A stretch of DNA of 64,000 bases. Source: JAFDVL01 sp963794955 (GTDB lineage Bacteria > Acidobacteriota > Blastocatellia > RBC074). Location of the stretch: the NCBI GenBank assembly GCA_963794955.1, contig CAWCGF010000013.1:124001-188000 (forward strand), written 5' to 3'. The notes below the pieces were generated by a model, which worked only from the letters and a program-made list of their open reading frames with translations, was not told the origin of the DNA and searched no databases. Within the stretch, counting starts at the first letter, position 1; every line of letters starts with the position of its first letter. Position numbers and translations under genes: made by a program. Below, piece after piece: positions 33,926 through 44,071 of this stretch.

Positions 33926-36900
33926 TTAGAAGTTAATCTTCGCTGCGATTTGACCGGACCGTGCGCCCGTTCGCGGTCCACCGGGCACGCCAAAACGTCC
34001 CGTTGCTCCTGTATCCAACACGTTCGGGCGTGGTGGTGTTCCACCGATGCCGAAATTCGTGCGGTTGAAGATATTGAAGAATTCCGCGCGAATCTCGAAG
34101 TTGATGGTTTCTGTAAACCGCGTCCGTTTGATGAAGCCCATATTGTCGTTGTAGTTGTTCGGGTCTCGTAATTCATTGAGATACGTGGGCGAATTCCCAA
34201 GTTCAAACGTTCCCGGAATCGTAAAGAAATCCCGATTGAGCCACCGCTTTGAAATATCGCGTGGATCAAGGTCTTGACGGTTAATGCCTGTTTTAATCGC
34301 CTTGCCCGCCACGATATTGACTTTCTTACGTCCGTAGAGGAAGCCGCCCCATTGTGGATAGGTCATCGGCGCATTCAGTAATATCAGTGCGCCGGAGGTG
34401 TAGTTGCCGGCAAACGACACCGTCCAGCCACCGACGAAACGATCCAGAACACCGCTGCCGTTCAGGAATTTCTTGCCTGCCCCAAAGGGCAGGTCGAGGG
34501 CGATACTACGACATTGGCGATATGCGGATAGTCGGTGTAACTGAAGCTCTTTTCCAGTTCCAGAACCCGCGGGTTATACGGGGTGGTCGTTTTCGGATTA
34601 CGATTGGTCGTATCGCCGCTGGTCTGCGAACCGGAACCATTCGTCAGCGACTTCGACCACGTGTAGTTCAACTCGGTGTAGAGATTCCCAAACCGACGAT
34701 CCAGCTTGACCTGCATCGAATCATACCAGGAACTACCTACGGGGTTGTATTCGTCGTTGACTGGCCCGTTAATGTGCGGGTAGGGACGAAGCGCACGCGC
34801 CAATGTCGCGCTTGATCCCCAGTCCGCGATGAAGTTCGCATACGGAACTTTGTAACCTGCCGCCACGACTGTCGGATCATCAATGCGTCTATTGAGCAAA
34901 TCGCCCAACGCATAAAACTTGGGATCAAGATGATTCAGCGGGAAGTGATTGGCCGACAAGCGTGTGCCACGATTGCCAATGTAAGCAACTTCAGCCACAA
35001 ATTTAAAGGGCAATTCCCGTTGAATGCTCAAGCTCCAGTTTTGGAAGCGAGGAGCCGTTCCCGACCGTGGATTGATGTACCAAATATCATCCGAGGCATT
35101 GCCCGCGCTCGGGCTGATGGAGGGTGGTGGAATAAAATTGGACGGCGGAACAAAGCCGTTGTCCCACAGCAGAGCCGCACCAGTTGTGGCAGCTTTTGAC
35201 ACCGCCGCAGTGCTGGCAAACCCATTCGTACAACGGATACAGAAACCGCCTGTCAATCCGTTCCCGGCTGAATAATAAATGCCGTAACCAGCCCGCACGA
35301 CCGTTTTCTGATTTAATGACCAGGCCATCCCCAGGCGTGGCCCCCAGGAGGAATAATCAATGTTGCCAAAACGATCACTACCAGTGCGGCCAGGGCCCTG
35401 GCCCGCAAATGCCAACGCGCCTCTTAACCCGGAACGCGGGTCAATCAGACTCGGATCAAATGAGGTAAAAGCATCGGGTTCTGTAGAACGGGGAACCGGA
35501 ATTTCATAGCGCAGTCCGAGGTTGAGAACCAGATTCGGACGCACTCTCCAGTCTGTTTGCGCATAGCCAGCGTTGTAACCAAACTTGGCAGCGATGCCCG
35601 GCCCATTGAAATTGCGCGAGGCATTATCTACGCGGCCTAAGAGGAAACTGGCAAAAGAATCGCCGGTCGAGCTGGTGGCAGTCGAGGAAGCGGTTTGCAG
35701 GTTCGTGAAATTAAAGACCCCCTGCACACCCGCATCGTCAAACGCGCCGGACGGTAATTTTTCGCCCGTGGTTCGCATCCACCGTTTGTCAAAGCCAAAC
35801 TTCCACGTAAAGTTCCCTTTCACCCAATTCAGATCGGCGCGCACATGGTCGGTCAAATTGAATTGCGTACCTTTGGTTTTCGGGCCATTGGTGTCAGCCA
35901 GGTTTTGGTACCGACCATCCGTAAAGTTGACTACGGGGAAGGCGCTGGCAGCACCGAGTTCTACGCCTTTGAGACCCAGGCGCTCCGGCCACCCCTGGCC
36001 GACACTTTGATTGTCAAAGAACTGGCGCAGTTTCGTAATCCCATACGAAAGGTGAAGGTTCATCGAAGGAGTCAGAATCCAATCGTAGCCGAAACGAACA
36101 AAGATCGGGCGATTGGCGCTGACAGCATTGTTGTTGGCTCCCAGCAGAGGTGCGGGCAAAGGGCCGTCCGCAAGCACGCCCAAGAACTGGCGCGTGAAAT
36201 AAAAATTGAACAGGTGCTTGGTGGAAAAATTCTGGTTAATCTTGATGCTCCACGAATCCTGTTTGGTAACACTGCTTCTGGTGGCCAGATAATTTTGCTG
36301 CAAATTCCCATTGGTTGGTTGCGGCAATAAAGCCAGAATATTGCGACTCACTGAGCTAAAGCGATTTTGGGGAATAATGTTTCCGGCAAAAGGCGCATCA
36401 GTTAGCGGGTCATAAATAAGCGCGGCCGGGAAGTAATTCGGAAAAATCTCCCTGCCGCTGTTTCAAGGTCGGAACGTTAATAAACGAGGCCGAAGCACTG
36501 GAGGCGCGGAAGTTATCCGTTGTAAACAAGAAGAAGGATTTGTCTTTGCCTTCGTTATAGCCCCCGATTGGCCCGAACACTTTCTTGGGGAAATAAATGG
36601 GGCCGCCGAGCGTAAAGCCGTAGTTGTTGCCGTGTGTAGGTGGCTTTCTGAAAACCGGATTGGCGGGCAGTCGAACCAGCCTTGCCCGCCCACGCAGCCG
36701 CGCTTAATGCGCTGGAGGTGTGGAAATTGAAAACCGTGCCGTGAAATTGATTGCCACCGGATTTGGTCACAAAGGATTCAATGCCACCGCCGGTGCGTCC
36801 ATATTCCGCCGCAAAGGTATTGTTGATGAGCTTGAATTCACCCAATGATTCGACCGAGGGCAAGCCGTTGAACGCTACGCCACCCGATTCAGGGTTCGTT

Positions 36901-37478
36901 GCATTGGCTCCATCAATCAGGATTTCTTTGGAACGACGCGCCCCACCGGAAATTCCGCCTTCGGCCCCTGCACCATTCACGACACCAGGTTGAAAGCCAA
37001 TGAAGGCTTCCGGGTTGCGCAAACCGCCTGCCGAGATGGGCACATCCTGAAAGAGCTTGGGAGCAAACGTAGTGCCAATTTCACTGGTTACGGTTTGCAG
37101 TTGTGCAGTTTCATCCGTAATGGTGACGGATTGCGAAACGTCGCCGACTTCCAGTTGGATGTCAGCACTGGTTTGATTCGAGACCGAAACAACAATGTTG
37201 GATTTCGAGAGCTTTTTGAAACCCGCTTGCTCGACAGTCACGGTGTACGTGCTGGGGTCGAGCGTCGGGAATGTATACAGCCCTCCGCTGCTTGTGATGG
37301 TTTCCAGCACCAGGCCCGTTTGGGCATTCATGGCGCTGACTTTGGCACCGGTGATATTCGCACCACTGGCGTCCGTCACAGGACCGGAAAGTGAGCCTTT
37401 GCCACTCTGCGCAAACGGTACCGCAGCGAGGAGCAAAAGCAACGAGCAGAAAGTTATCGTATGGCGGAAGATTTTCAT
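33926..37478 (-). pseudogene. TonB-dependent receptor, Oar-like (copy 2, several frameshifts)
   Basis: The start at 37478 follows GAGGTGAAGCT and gives a signal peptide (MKIFRHTITFCSLLLLLAAV). A carboxypeptidase-regulatory-like fold follows (GSLSGPVTDASGANITGAKV), then a plug (GGARRSKEILIDGANATNPE, EYGRTGGGIESFVTKSGGN) and a barrel ending RSGQIAAKINF. The frame is lost near 36690-36555, again between 36555 and 36351, and near 34462-34420, but the parts are collinear and of normal total length (about 1,180 codons). A terminator follows directly. The ligand is unknown. It is divergent from the M24 peptidase gene, and the two could be co-regulated in peptide use. Confidence 0.8.
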
Positions 37479-37593
37479 AGCTTCACCTCATTAATAGAAA
37501 TAGTTGTTAAGATTCCAGCTTTGCTAGGGTGCAACTTTCGTTGAAGCTGCTTGCGATCAGTTAGTACGACTTACTGGCGCAAAGGGTATGAAA

Positions 37594-37635
37594 GTCTGAC
37601 GAACGTGTCAAGCCAATCTGATGAATTGGTCAGAC
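37594..37635. promoter_or_regulatory. Nested inverted repeats in divergent promoter region
   Basis: GTCTGAC (37594-37600) and GTCAGAC (37629-37635) enclose CCAAT (37613-37617) and ATTGG (37625-37629). It lies between the divergent TonB receptor and M24 peptidase genes and could bind a dimeric regulator acting on both. A regulatory role is inferred from position and symmetry only. Confidence 0.4.
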
Positions 37636-37717
37636 AAACTTGTCTTACTTCTTTGTCCATTGTCATTTGTCCGTGGCTGTATAAAACTGGCGCACAAATT
37701 TTATCTAGGAGAAACCC

Positions 37718-39058
37718 ATGCATTCACTTCGTTTCGTTCTGCTTGTGCTGTGTTTTTTGTCCCCCGTCTTCAGTCAAACGCCTAAACCTGTGCCGTCGTT
37801 GCGCGAACAAGCTGATATTCAACAGGAATGGTTGAAGCTACGGTTGGAACGCGTGTTGCCCACGTTGATGCGACGACACGGCGTGGCAATGTGGCTCGTT
37901 ATCTGCCGTGAATACAACGAAGACCCGGTCTATCGCTCGCTTACATCACCTACCGTATTTGCCGCACGCCGCCGCACGATGCTCGTATTTTTTGATCGCG
38001 GGCCGGAGCAAGGCATCGAACGATTGGCGCTGGGTGGCGGCTCGAATGGCGGCTTGTATCAGGTCTATCGTGATCCCGACGTGGAAAACCGCGAACTGTA
38101 TGGCGAAGGCCAATGGGCGTTGCTGCGTAAGCTTATCGAACAGCGCAATCCCGCAACGATTGCCGTCAACATTTCGGCTACGCATGCCTTTTCAGATGGT
38201 TTGAGCGCAGGCGAACGCGAGAAGCTCGAAACCGTGCTCGGGGCAAAATGGACAGCGCGAATGGTGCGCGCGGAAAACCTGCCGCTGGAATACATCAGCC
38301 TGCGCCTGCCCGAAATGTTACCGATCTACAAACGCATGCAGGAAACCGTGCATGCGATCATCGCGCGCGCCTTTTCGGGCGAAGTCATCAAGCCCGGCAA
38401 AACGACGAATCAAGACGTTGTGTGGTGGATGCGGCAACAAGTGAACGATCTGGGTTTGGGAACGTGGTTTCAGACGACGGTCAGAGTGCAACGCAAAGGC
38501 TCCGGCATCCCCAGCAATTTAGCGGAAGACGCTGCGGTCGTCATTGAGCGGGGCGACGTGCTCCATTGCGATTTTGGCCTGACAGCAATGGGCTTGGCGA
38601 CAGACACGCGGCGCATGGGATACGTTTTACGCGAAGGCGAAAAGGACGCGCCCGCAGGCATTCAACAAGCCCTGCGCCACACGAACCGGATGCAAGATAT
38701 TTTGCTGGAACGAATGCGCCCCGGTCGCAGCGGCAATGAGGTTCTGGCGGATGCAATTGCTACGATGAAAGCCGAAAAGATCAACGGCACGTTTTACACA
38801 CACCCCATCGGCGATCACGGCCACGGCGCAGGCCCGCTGATTGGCTTATGGGATCGGCAGGAAGGCGTGCCGGGGCGCGGCGACGTGCTGTTGTTACCGA
38901 ATACCTGGTTTTCAATTGAGTTAGGCGCACGAACCAAAATCCCCGAATGGGACGGACAAGAATTGTTCGTCGGGCAGGAAGAAGATGCTGTGATTGATGC
39001 GGACGGCAAGATCGCGTGGGCGCTGCGACGGCAGGCGAATTATCATTTGGTGAGATAG
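37718..39058 (+). CDS. Exported M24 family (Xaa-Pro aminopeptidase-like) metallopeptidase
   Basis: The start at 37718 follows TAGGAGAAACCC. The signal peptide (MHSLRFVLLVLCFLSPVFSQ) is followed by a creatinase-like N-terminal domain (LRLERVLPTLMRRHGVAMWL). The C-terminal pita-bread fold carries VIERGDVLHCDFGLTAMGLA (metal-binding Asp residues), THPIGDHGHGAGP (His) and WFSIELGARTKIPEWDG (Glu). The family removes N-terminal residues preceding proline or related substrates. Export suggests use of external peptides, which may be imported by the divergent TonB receptor. It is intact, 446 residues. Confidence 0.9.
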   Translation: MHSLRFVLLVLCFLSPVFSQTPKPVPSLREQADIQQEWLKLRLERVLPTLMRRHGVAMWLVICREYNEDPVYRSLTSPTVFAARRRTMLVFFDRGPEQGIERLALGGGSNGGLYQVYRDPDVENRELYGEGQWALLRKLIEQRNPATIAVNISATHAFSDGLSAGEREKLETVLGAKWTARMVRAENLPLEYISLRLPEMLPIYKRMQETVHAIIARAFSGEVIKPGKTTNQDVVWWMRQQVNDLGLGTWFQTTVRVQRKGSGIPSNLAEDAAVVIERGDVLHCDFGLTAMGLATDTRRMGYVLREGEKDAPAGIQQALRHTNRMQDILLERMRPGRSGNEVLADAIATMKAEKINGTFYTHPIGDHGHGAGPLIGLWDRQEGVPGRGDVLLLPNTWFSIELGARTKIPEWDGQELFVGQEEDAVIDADGKIAWALRRQANYHLVR

Positions 39059-39068
39059 ATTTATTTTT

Positions 39069-39156
39069 AACGCAAAGGGGCAAAGACGCAAAGGAGCAAA
39101 GATTGATTAGGCGGAAACAAAATCTTTGTCCCTTTGCCTCTTTGCTCCTTTGCGTT
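39069..39156. repeat. 36-bp imperfect inverted repeat with A/G-rich units
   Basis: Arms at 39069-39104 and 39121-39156, with about four mismatches and a 16-nt loop. Each arm is built from GCAAAG-type units (CGCAAAGGGGCAAAGACGCA). It lies between the converging M24 and heparinase genes, so it may end transcription on both strands. This GCAAAG motif is a dispersed repeat I recall from many bacterial genomes. Confidence 0.8.
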
Positions 39157-39163
39157 GAGTTCT

Positions 39164-41458
39164 TCAGTTGATCTTCACCACATCCTCCCACTTGCGCCAT
39201 TTCGCGTAGCCTGTGCGCGGCGCAGCACCATCCAGTTGCAACCCAAAGGTATTCGGCAACGATTCCTGCAAAACCTGATCGCGATACAAAATCTTTGTCA
39301 TCGTCGTCGCCGAATACGCGACTTGCCCATCCGCAATACGCGCGAACAAATACCCCGCATCCGTTTCAAAATCGCCGTATTTCACTTTGCCCAAATTGTA
39401 TTGATAGCGTGGGCGAATATTTTCGCGCGCCAAATCCATATCCAAATCCAGCTTCACACAGAGCATTGATTTTGCTGTCCCGTCGTTGATTTCCAATGCA
39501 ACCGCTTGGCCGGATTTGCCCGTCTCGAGCAGACGAAAGTTTGCCAACATCTTGCGCGCGTCTTCGCCCCCTTTTTCGTTTTTGCCGTGCGGCAGCAGGA
39601 TCGTCACGAAGTATTCCGTGTCGCCCGTTTTATAAAAGCTGGACTGCGTTTGGTACATCCCGATTTCGTCTTGGAAGTGCCGCGTTTCTTTGAAAGTGCC
39701 GATTTGTTTGCCAAACGTGTTTTCAGGAAAGTGAATCAGCAAGGCTTTCGTGTCGGGCAATTTGTCGGTTTGGATTTGATCGTAGAACGTATCAAACGTC
39801 TGCGCTTCCTGACTCAAAATCTGTCGCGTGTGCCAGAGGTTTGTGAACGTGAACCAATCGCTGCGCAGTGTTTTGATGCCATCAATCACGACCCAGTAAT
39901 TTTTCTCGCGTACCCAAGTGATGACACGATCCCATTGATAGCCCATTTCTTCATCAATCATCCGGCTGCGGCTATAATCTACGTCGCGGAATTTCTGGAA
40001 ATCAATTTTCTGTGTTTTGACGGGGCGATAAGCGCCGGAGTTTTGCAGGAATTCAAACAACCCCTGATTCTTCGCGCGCTTGTTTTTCCGAGCCACGACG
40101 CGGTTGTGATAGAAATCGGAGCGCCATTCGCCACTCGGCCCACTCGGCACTTCAGGCCGATAGCCGCCGTCGTGCAGCAAGACCGAACCGCCGCTCATCA
40201 GCAAGGCAATGCTGTTTTCGTCGGCGTGACCGTGGTGCATTTTTTCTTCTTCGACCGAGAGATTATTGCGCAGGTAATCACGCGCCAGCCATCCTCCATC
40301 GCCTTCGTCGCGGTAATTCAACAGCAGAAAATTGCTGGTGCGCTCCCAACCATCCCGAAAGACAAACTTCTTGCCGACGACATCCTCCAGCACGTCGCCG
40401 CTCAAGTTGGTCGGCGCAACTGGCTTGATCGAATCATCTGCCCAACGATGCGCGTCGGTGAAATACGAACCGTTGCCGATGCCGATGTTGACGGCGGCGG
40501 GCGCGAGGTTTTGTTGCTTCGCCATCCGCTCAATGGCGCGGCGCAGCAGCTGTTCGGCAAAGTACTTGTACTGCGGATTGCGATAGACTGCTGCCGCTTT
40601 TTCATAAATCGAAACGAAGCGGAGCGTGTTGCCTTCGTTCCAATGCGCGTCGCCGAAATCAGCGACATTGCCGTGCGGCGTGAGCAGTTGCACGAAGTAA
40701 TCCAGGTAATATTTCACTACGGGCGACAAGATGACATCCGGCTGATTGCTGACGTCGGCATACGATAACATCGAATATAACCAGACGCTGTGATAACCGG
40801 TCGCGTCTTCGATTTCCCATTGCTTGAGGCTATCGCTCGCCAAGGTTTCCGCCATCTGCCGCCATTTCTTCGCATCGGGGTGATTGGCCAACGCGACAGA
40901 ACCGTAATACAAACTTTCGGCGCGCAGCATCGCACGATTGTGTGCGCCCCATTCGGGAAAGTAGAACACGTGGTTCAGGCTAAATGCCAAATCGCGTTCG
41001 ATGCGCGTGCGCGTGTTGGTGTCAAAAGCGCCACTGTCGCGCGTCCGCATATACGAACGCATATACGGCGGCATCACAAAAAAGTCTGTAATCGCCGGCA
41101 CGCCGTTGCGATATTCAATGCGACGGCCTTTGAATTCGTCAGCGTATTGCTCGCGCATATCTACGACCGAGATCAGAATGTCGCGGGCTTGCTCGGCATA
41201 CTTTTTGTCTTTGGTTTCAAGATACAAATAACCCAGCAAATCGGCGAGATAGACTTGACCACCTGGCCCCAAATAGCCGAATAGTTCAAAGTATTTCGGA
41301 TTCTTTTTCCACGCTTCGATGGATTGCGGATTGGTCTTAATGCCTTCCTCAGCAGCGCGTTTGATGAGCGTGAGATATTCGCTTTTGGTGACTTGGGCGT
41401 GAGTGGTAAAAGAGAAAAGCGCGAGAAAAACAATTCCGCTTAAAAATCGTATGTGCAT
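39164..41458 (-). CDS. Heparinase II/III family protein
   Basis: The start at 41458 gives a signal peptide (MHIRFLSGIVFLALFSFTTH). The N-terminal half is an alpha/alpha toroid (FFVMPPYMRSYMRTRDSGAF, NHVFYFPEWGAHNRAMLRAE, DATGYHSVWLYSMLSYADV). The C-terminal half is a beta-sandwich with HHGHADENSIALLMSGGSVL, the conserved heparinase II/III motif, and VHDGG-like LLHDGGYRPEVPSGP. Residues N and H in GAHNRAM and the HHGHAD cluster fit catalytic and metal sites. Family enzymes cleave uronic-acid-containing glycans by elimination. It heads toward the following deacetylase remnant and amidase genes, so a role in polysaccharide breakdown is likely. Frame intact, about 764 residues. Confidence 0.88.
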   Translation of the reverse strand: MHIRFLSGIVFLALFSFTTHAQVTKSEYLTLIKRAAEEGIKTNPQSIEAWKKNPKYFELFGYLGPGGQVYLADLLGYLYLETKDKKYAEQARDILISVVDMREQYADEFKGRRIEYRNGVPAITDFFVMPPYMRSYMRTRDSGAFDTNTRTRIERDLAFSLNHVFYFPEWGAHNRAMLRAESLYYGSVALANHPDAKKWRQMAETLASDSLKQWEIEDATGYHSVWLYSMLSYADVSNQPDVILSPVVKYYLDYFVQLLTPHGNVADFGDAHWNEGNTLRFVSIYEKAAAVYRNPQYKYFAEQLLRRAIERMAKQQNLAPAAVNIGIGNGSYFTDAHRWADDSIKPVAPTNLSGDVLEDVVGKKFVFRDGWERTSNFLLLNYRDEGDGGWLARDYLRNNLSVEEEKMHHGHADENSIALLMSGGSVLLHDGGYRPEVPSGPSGEWRSDFYHNRVVARKNKRAKNQGLFEFLQNSGAYRPVKTQKIDFQKFRDVDYSRSRMIDEEMGYQWDRVITWVREKNYWVVIDGIKTLRSDWFTFTNLWHTRQILSQEAQTFDTFYDQIQTDKLPDTKALLIHFPENTFGKQIGTFKETRHFQDEIGMYQTQSSFYKTGDTEYFVTILLPHGKNEKGGEDARKMLANFRLLETGKSGQAVALEINDGTAKSMLCVKLDLDMDLARENIRPRYQYNLGKVKYGDFETDAGYLFARIADGQVAYSATTMTKILYRDQVLQESLPNTFGLQLDGAAPRTGYAKWRKWEDVVKIN

Positions 41459-41504
41459 TAAATCAAGCTCCAACTTATTGGCTCCCAGGGCTACACGCTC
41501 CCGG

Positions 41505-43100
41505 TTATTTCTTCATTATGGCAGGCTTCAATGTCCAAGCCTGTAATTTGGCTAATTCCATCATCTTTGGCGCGTGAAAGCCTTCGGGGTGAATGACCCA
41601 ATTGAAGATTTTTGGATCGTCATTGGCAACAAATTTGTCAGCGGTGAAATTGCCTTTGCGAATTGTAAATTGCGTGGGTAAGAGGTGTTGCCCGGCGCGA
41701 TCAAGCTGGTTCAAGAAGGGATCGCCCAGTGTTGCCAGATAATCTGCTGGAGAAATGTTAATGGCTCCAATCTAAATCTCACTCGGCATTCTTCGGTTTC
41801 TGGTACGTGCAAAATACACTCCACAATCGACGTATCGCGGCACCAAAGCATGTAATGCTTCATGCTTCTGGGCGTCGCATCCTAAATCAGGTTTGTACGT
41901 TGAAGCGGCCCATTAAGTGCCGTCCAGTTCACACGTGTCGCTTTTTTCCCGCAATGTCATCGAGACAAAGTGAACACCGCTTCTTCAAGCATGGAAAAGG
42001 AATCAGCACCGAAAGTGGTAATCATCGACTTTCTCGGAAGGTTATGTCTGTTCTGAACTAGCTTTCGCCAAATGTTTGACATCTTCGGTAATGCTGAAGG
42101 CGTGTGACGGCGTCTGTCTTCGTAAATCTCCTCCAGTTCATTTGCCGTCACATATCGCACGCCCGCTTGCGCCTTGATGAACTTCACATACTCTTCAAAA
42201 TCCTGAAACGCTTTTTCCGTTTCTGACTGCGGCTTTACGCGCGGCAACTTCCAATCTTTACGTGTCAGGATTCGCGCCACGACTGAAATTCACGCCGTCC
42301 CAAAATTCCTGATGCACCCATTCGCACGGATGATAGTAAATGCTGATCGTGCCGCCGCCTTTGGCTTTCAGCTTTTCATACGCTGCCAAAAACTTCGCTT
42401 TGCCATTCGCCAGATTGTTGTCGCCAAACAAATCCATGCGACACGACATTCGACGCATCTTGAAAATGTTCAGCATCCCGCCGTAGTAAAACGGTTGATC
42501 GTCAATGCCAACGTGGCTGGCTTCGTCCAGGTACACATTGACGCCCATTTGCTTGAGCGCGGGATAGCTCTGCGGCCCCCACGAACTGCCGGGTTGACCG
42601 TAGCAACTGGGCGTTTGCCCGAAGATGCGTTGGATGTCCTTTACACCAGAAAGCTCGCGGCGATAAAACTCCGCGACGCCTTCGTCCCAATCGGCATTTT
42701 GCAAGTATTCGGCAGGGGTCGGATGCATGCTGTGGTAATTCGAGTGATACCCGATTTCATGTTTTTTCAAAGCCGCAATGACATCCTTGCGCCCGCGTTG
42801 TTCCAGCACGCGCGCTTTTTCGCCGACGACTTTGAAGGTGGCTTTGATGCCGAGTCGCGTGAGCATTTCGGCCAAACGTTTCGCCGCATCATCGCTCTGC
42901 GGCAGGATGTAATCTTCGGTGTCGAACCAGAGCGTGACGTAAATCGGTGGCGATTGTGCGAAGGCAAGTTGGGAGAGGAAAAACAGGCTCACCGCAGAGG
43001 CGCAGAGGTAACGCAGAGTTTCGCGGAGTTTATCTCTCATAATGCCTCTGTGAGCCGCTGCGAGTCCGCTGCGCCTCTGCGGTGAAAATATCTTTTGCAT
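41505..43100 (-). pseudogene. Exported polysaccharide deacetylase family protein (several frameshifts)
   Basis: GAGGAGAAATTT precedes an ATG at 43100; a second possible start is 43040. The catalytic domain (YVTLWFDTEDYILPQSDDAA, EIGYHSNYHSMHPTP, YGQPGSSWGPQSYPAL, STYYHPCEW-like SIYYHPCEWVHQEFWDG) is a NodB-like fold. The frame breaks near 42262-42266 (GVNFSRGANP, then TRKDWKLPRV) and near 42105 (RRRH, then AFSITEDVKHLAKASSEQT). Further breaks lie between 42040 and 41770. The tail 41769-41505 (INISPADYLATLGDPF... WTLKPAIMKK) reads as the same protein's C-terminus. The N-terminal region contains an inverted repeat inside the signal peptide. Confidence 0.7.
42991..43084. repeat. Inverted repeat inside the deacetylase signal-peptide coding region
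   Basis: CACCGCAGAGGCGCAG near 42991 pairs with CTGCGCCTCTGCGGTG near 43069. Units of the CGCAGAG type fill the interior. Translated on the minus strand they give LRETLRYLCASAVS, which forms part of the signal peptide. Confidence 0.75.
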
Positions 43101-43110
43101 AAATTTCTCC

Positions 43111-43956
43111 TCACTTGAATCCCAGTTGCCTGGCAATCAGGTTGTCGAGCATCCGCTTTGGCAACAAACGCGGGATCGTCCAATCTTTCAATTTGTGGGC
43201 TACGATGCTGTAGCGCACTTTCGGCTTCGGTGTCGTCAACACGTACAACACCAACTTGCCCATTTGCTCAACGGGCAAGCCGGCCTTGCCGCGCTGCACC
43301 ATGAAGTCGCGGAACTTGCCCAAGACCTTACCATAGTCGGTCTGCAAAAACGGCGTGATGTCCAACTCCATCGCCTTATCCCAAATCGGCGTCACAATCG
43401 CGCCGGGGCCGATGATAATCACGTCAATGCCAAATAACATTAGTTCGCGGCGTAAGGATTCCGAAAAGGCTTCGAGCGCGTGCTTCGACATTGCGTAAGG
43501 CCCAACAAACGGCATTGCCATTTTGCCGGAAACGGAACTGATGTTGACGATGCGACCAGGCTTTCCTTGCAAGCTGCGATCTGCGCCGAGCAACGGCGCG
43601 AAGGCTTGGGTGACGATCACCTGCCCCGTCACATTGATTTCCAATTGATTGCGCAGTTCGGCAATCGGCAAATGCAGCAACGGCCCCGGCACGGCGACGC
43701 CCGCGTTGTTGACCAGACCAAAGAGCGTTTGGCCGTTGAGCAACTCTCGCACTTTTTGTGCTGCTTCGTGAACAGCGGCTTCGTCTGTCACATCAAACAG
43801 CAAAGGCGTGAACGCAGTTCCGAATTCCGTCGAAAGCCGTTCCGCATCCACAGCTTTACGCACGCTGCCAAAGACCTGGATGCCGTGTTGCGTGAGTGTT
43901 TTGGTGATCGCCCAACCGATGCCAGTCGAGACGCCCGTGACAACGACATATTGCAT
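43111..43956 (-). CDS. Short-chain dehydrogenase/reductase
   Basis: The 281-residue protein has the classical SDR motifs: VTGVSTGIGWAI (NAD(P) binding), LVNNAGVAVPGP, IVNISSVSGKM (catalytic Ser) and PYAMSKHALEAF (Tyr-x3-Lys), with PGAIVTPIW downstream. There is no signal peptide, so it is cytoplasmic. The substrate is unknown; the arrangement resembles SDRs acting on steroids, lipids or sugars. The start is nine bases upstream of a GGA-rich site. The upstream region is an inverted repeat (43965-44071). Confidence 0.92.
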   Translation of the reverse strand: MQYVVVTGVSTGIGWAITKTLTQHGIQVFGSVRKAVDAERLSTEFGTAFTPLLFDVTDEAAVHEAAQKVRELLNGQTLFGLVNNAGVAVPGPLLHLPIAELRNQLEINVTGQVIVTQAFAPLLGADRSLQGKPGRIVNISSVSGKMAMPFVGPYAMSKHALEAFSESLRRELMLFGIDVIIIGPGAIVTPIWDKAMELDITPFLQTDYGKVLGKFRDFMVQRGKAGLPVEQMGKLVLYVLTTPKPKVRYSIVAHKLKDWTIPRLLPKRMLDNLIARQLGFK

Positions 43957-43964
43957 ATTTTTCC

Positions 43965-44071
43965 AGACAGGATTTACAAGATTTTTTGCAGGATTAACAA
44001 GAAACCCTAGCCTTCAAAAGACCCTTGTTTCCTCCTTATAAATCCTGTTTTCAATCTTGTAAATCCTGTCT
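43965..44071. repeat. 31-bp imperfect inverted repeat (AGACAGGATTTACAAGATT)
   Basis: Arms at 43965-43995 and 44041-44071 match as reverse complements except for a short central part. The right arm overlaps the 3' end of the PIG-L gene and supplies its last codons and stop (LRQDLQD). ACAGGATTTACAAGATT-type repeats are dispersed in many bacterial genomes from memory. Confidence 0.8.

Noticed and set aside
39506..40768. Long open frame (420 codons) on the plus strand
   Set aside because: It lies fully opposite the heparinase gene, has no domain signatures and no ribosome binding site; the minus-strand product is clearly a family member.
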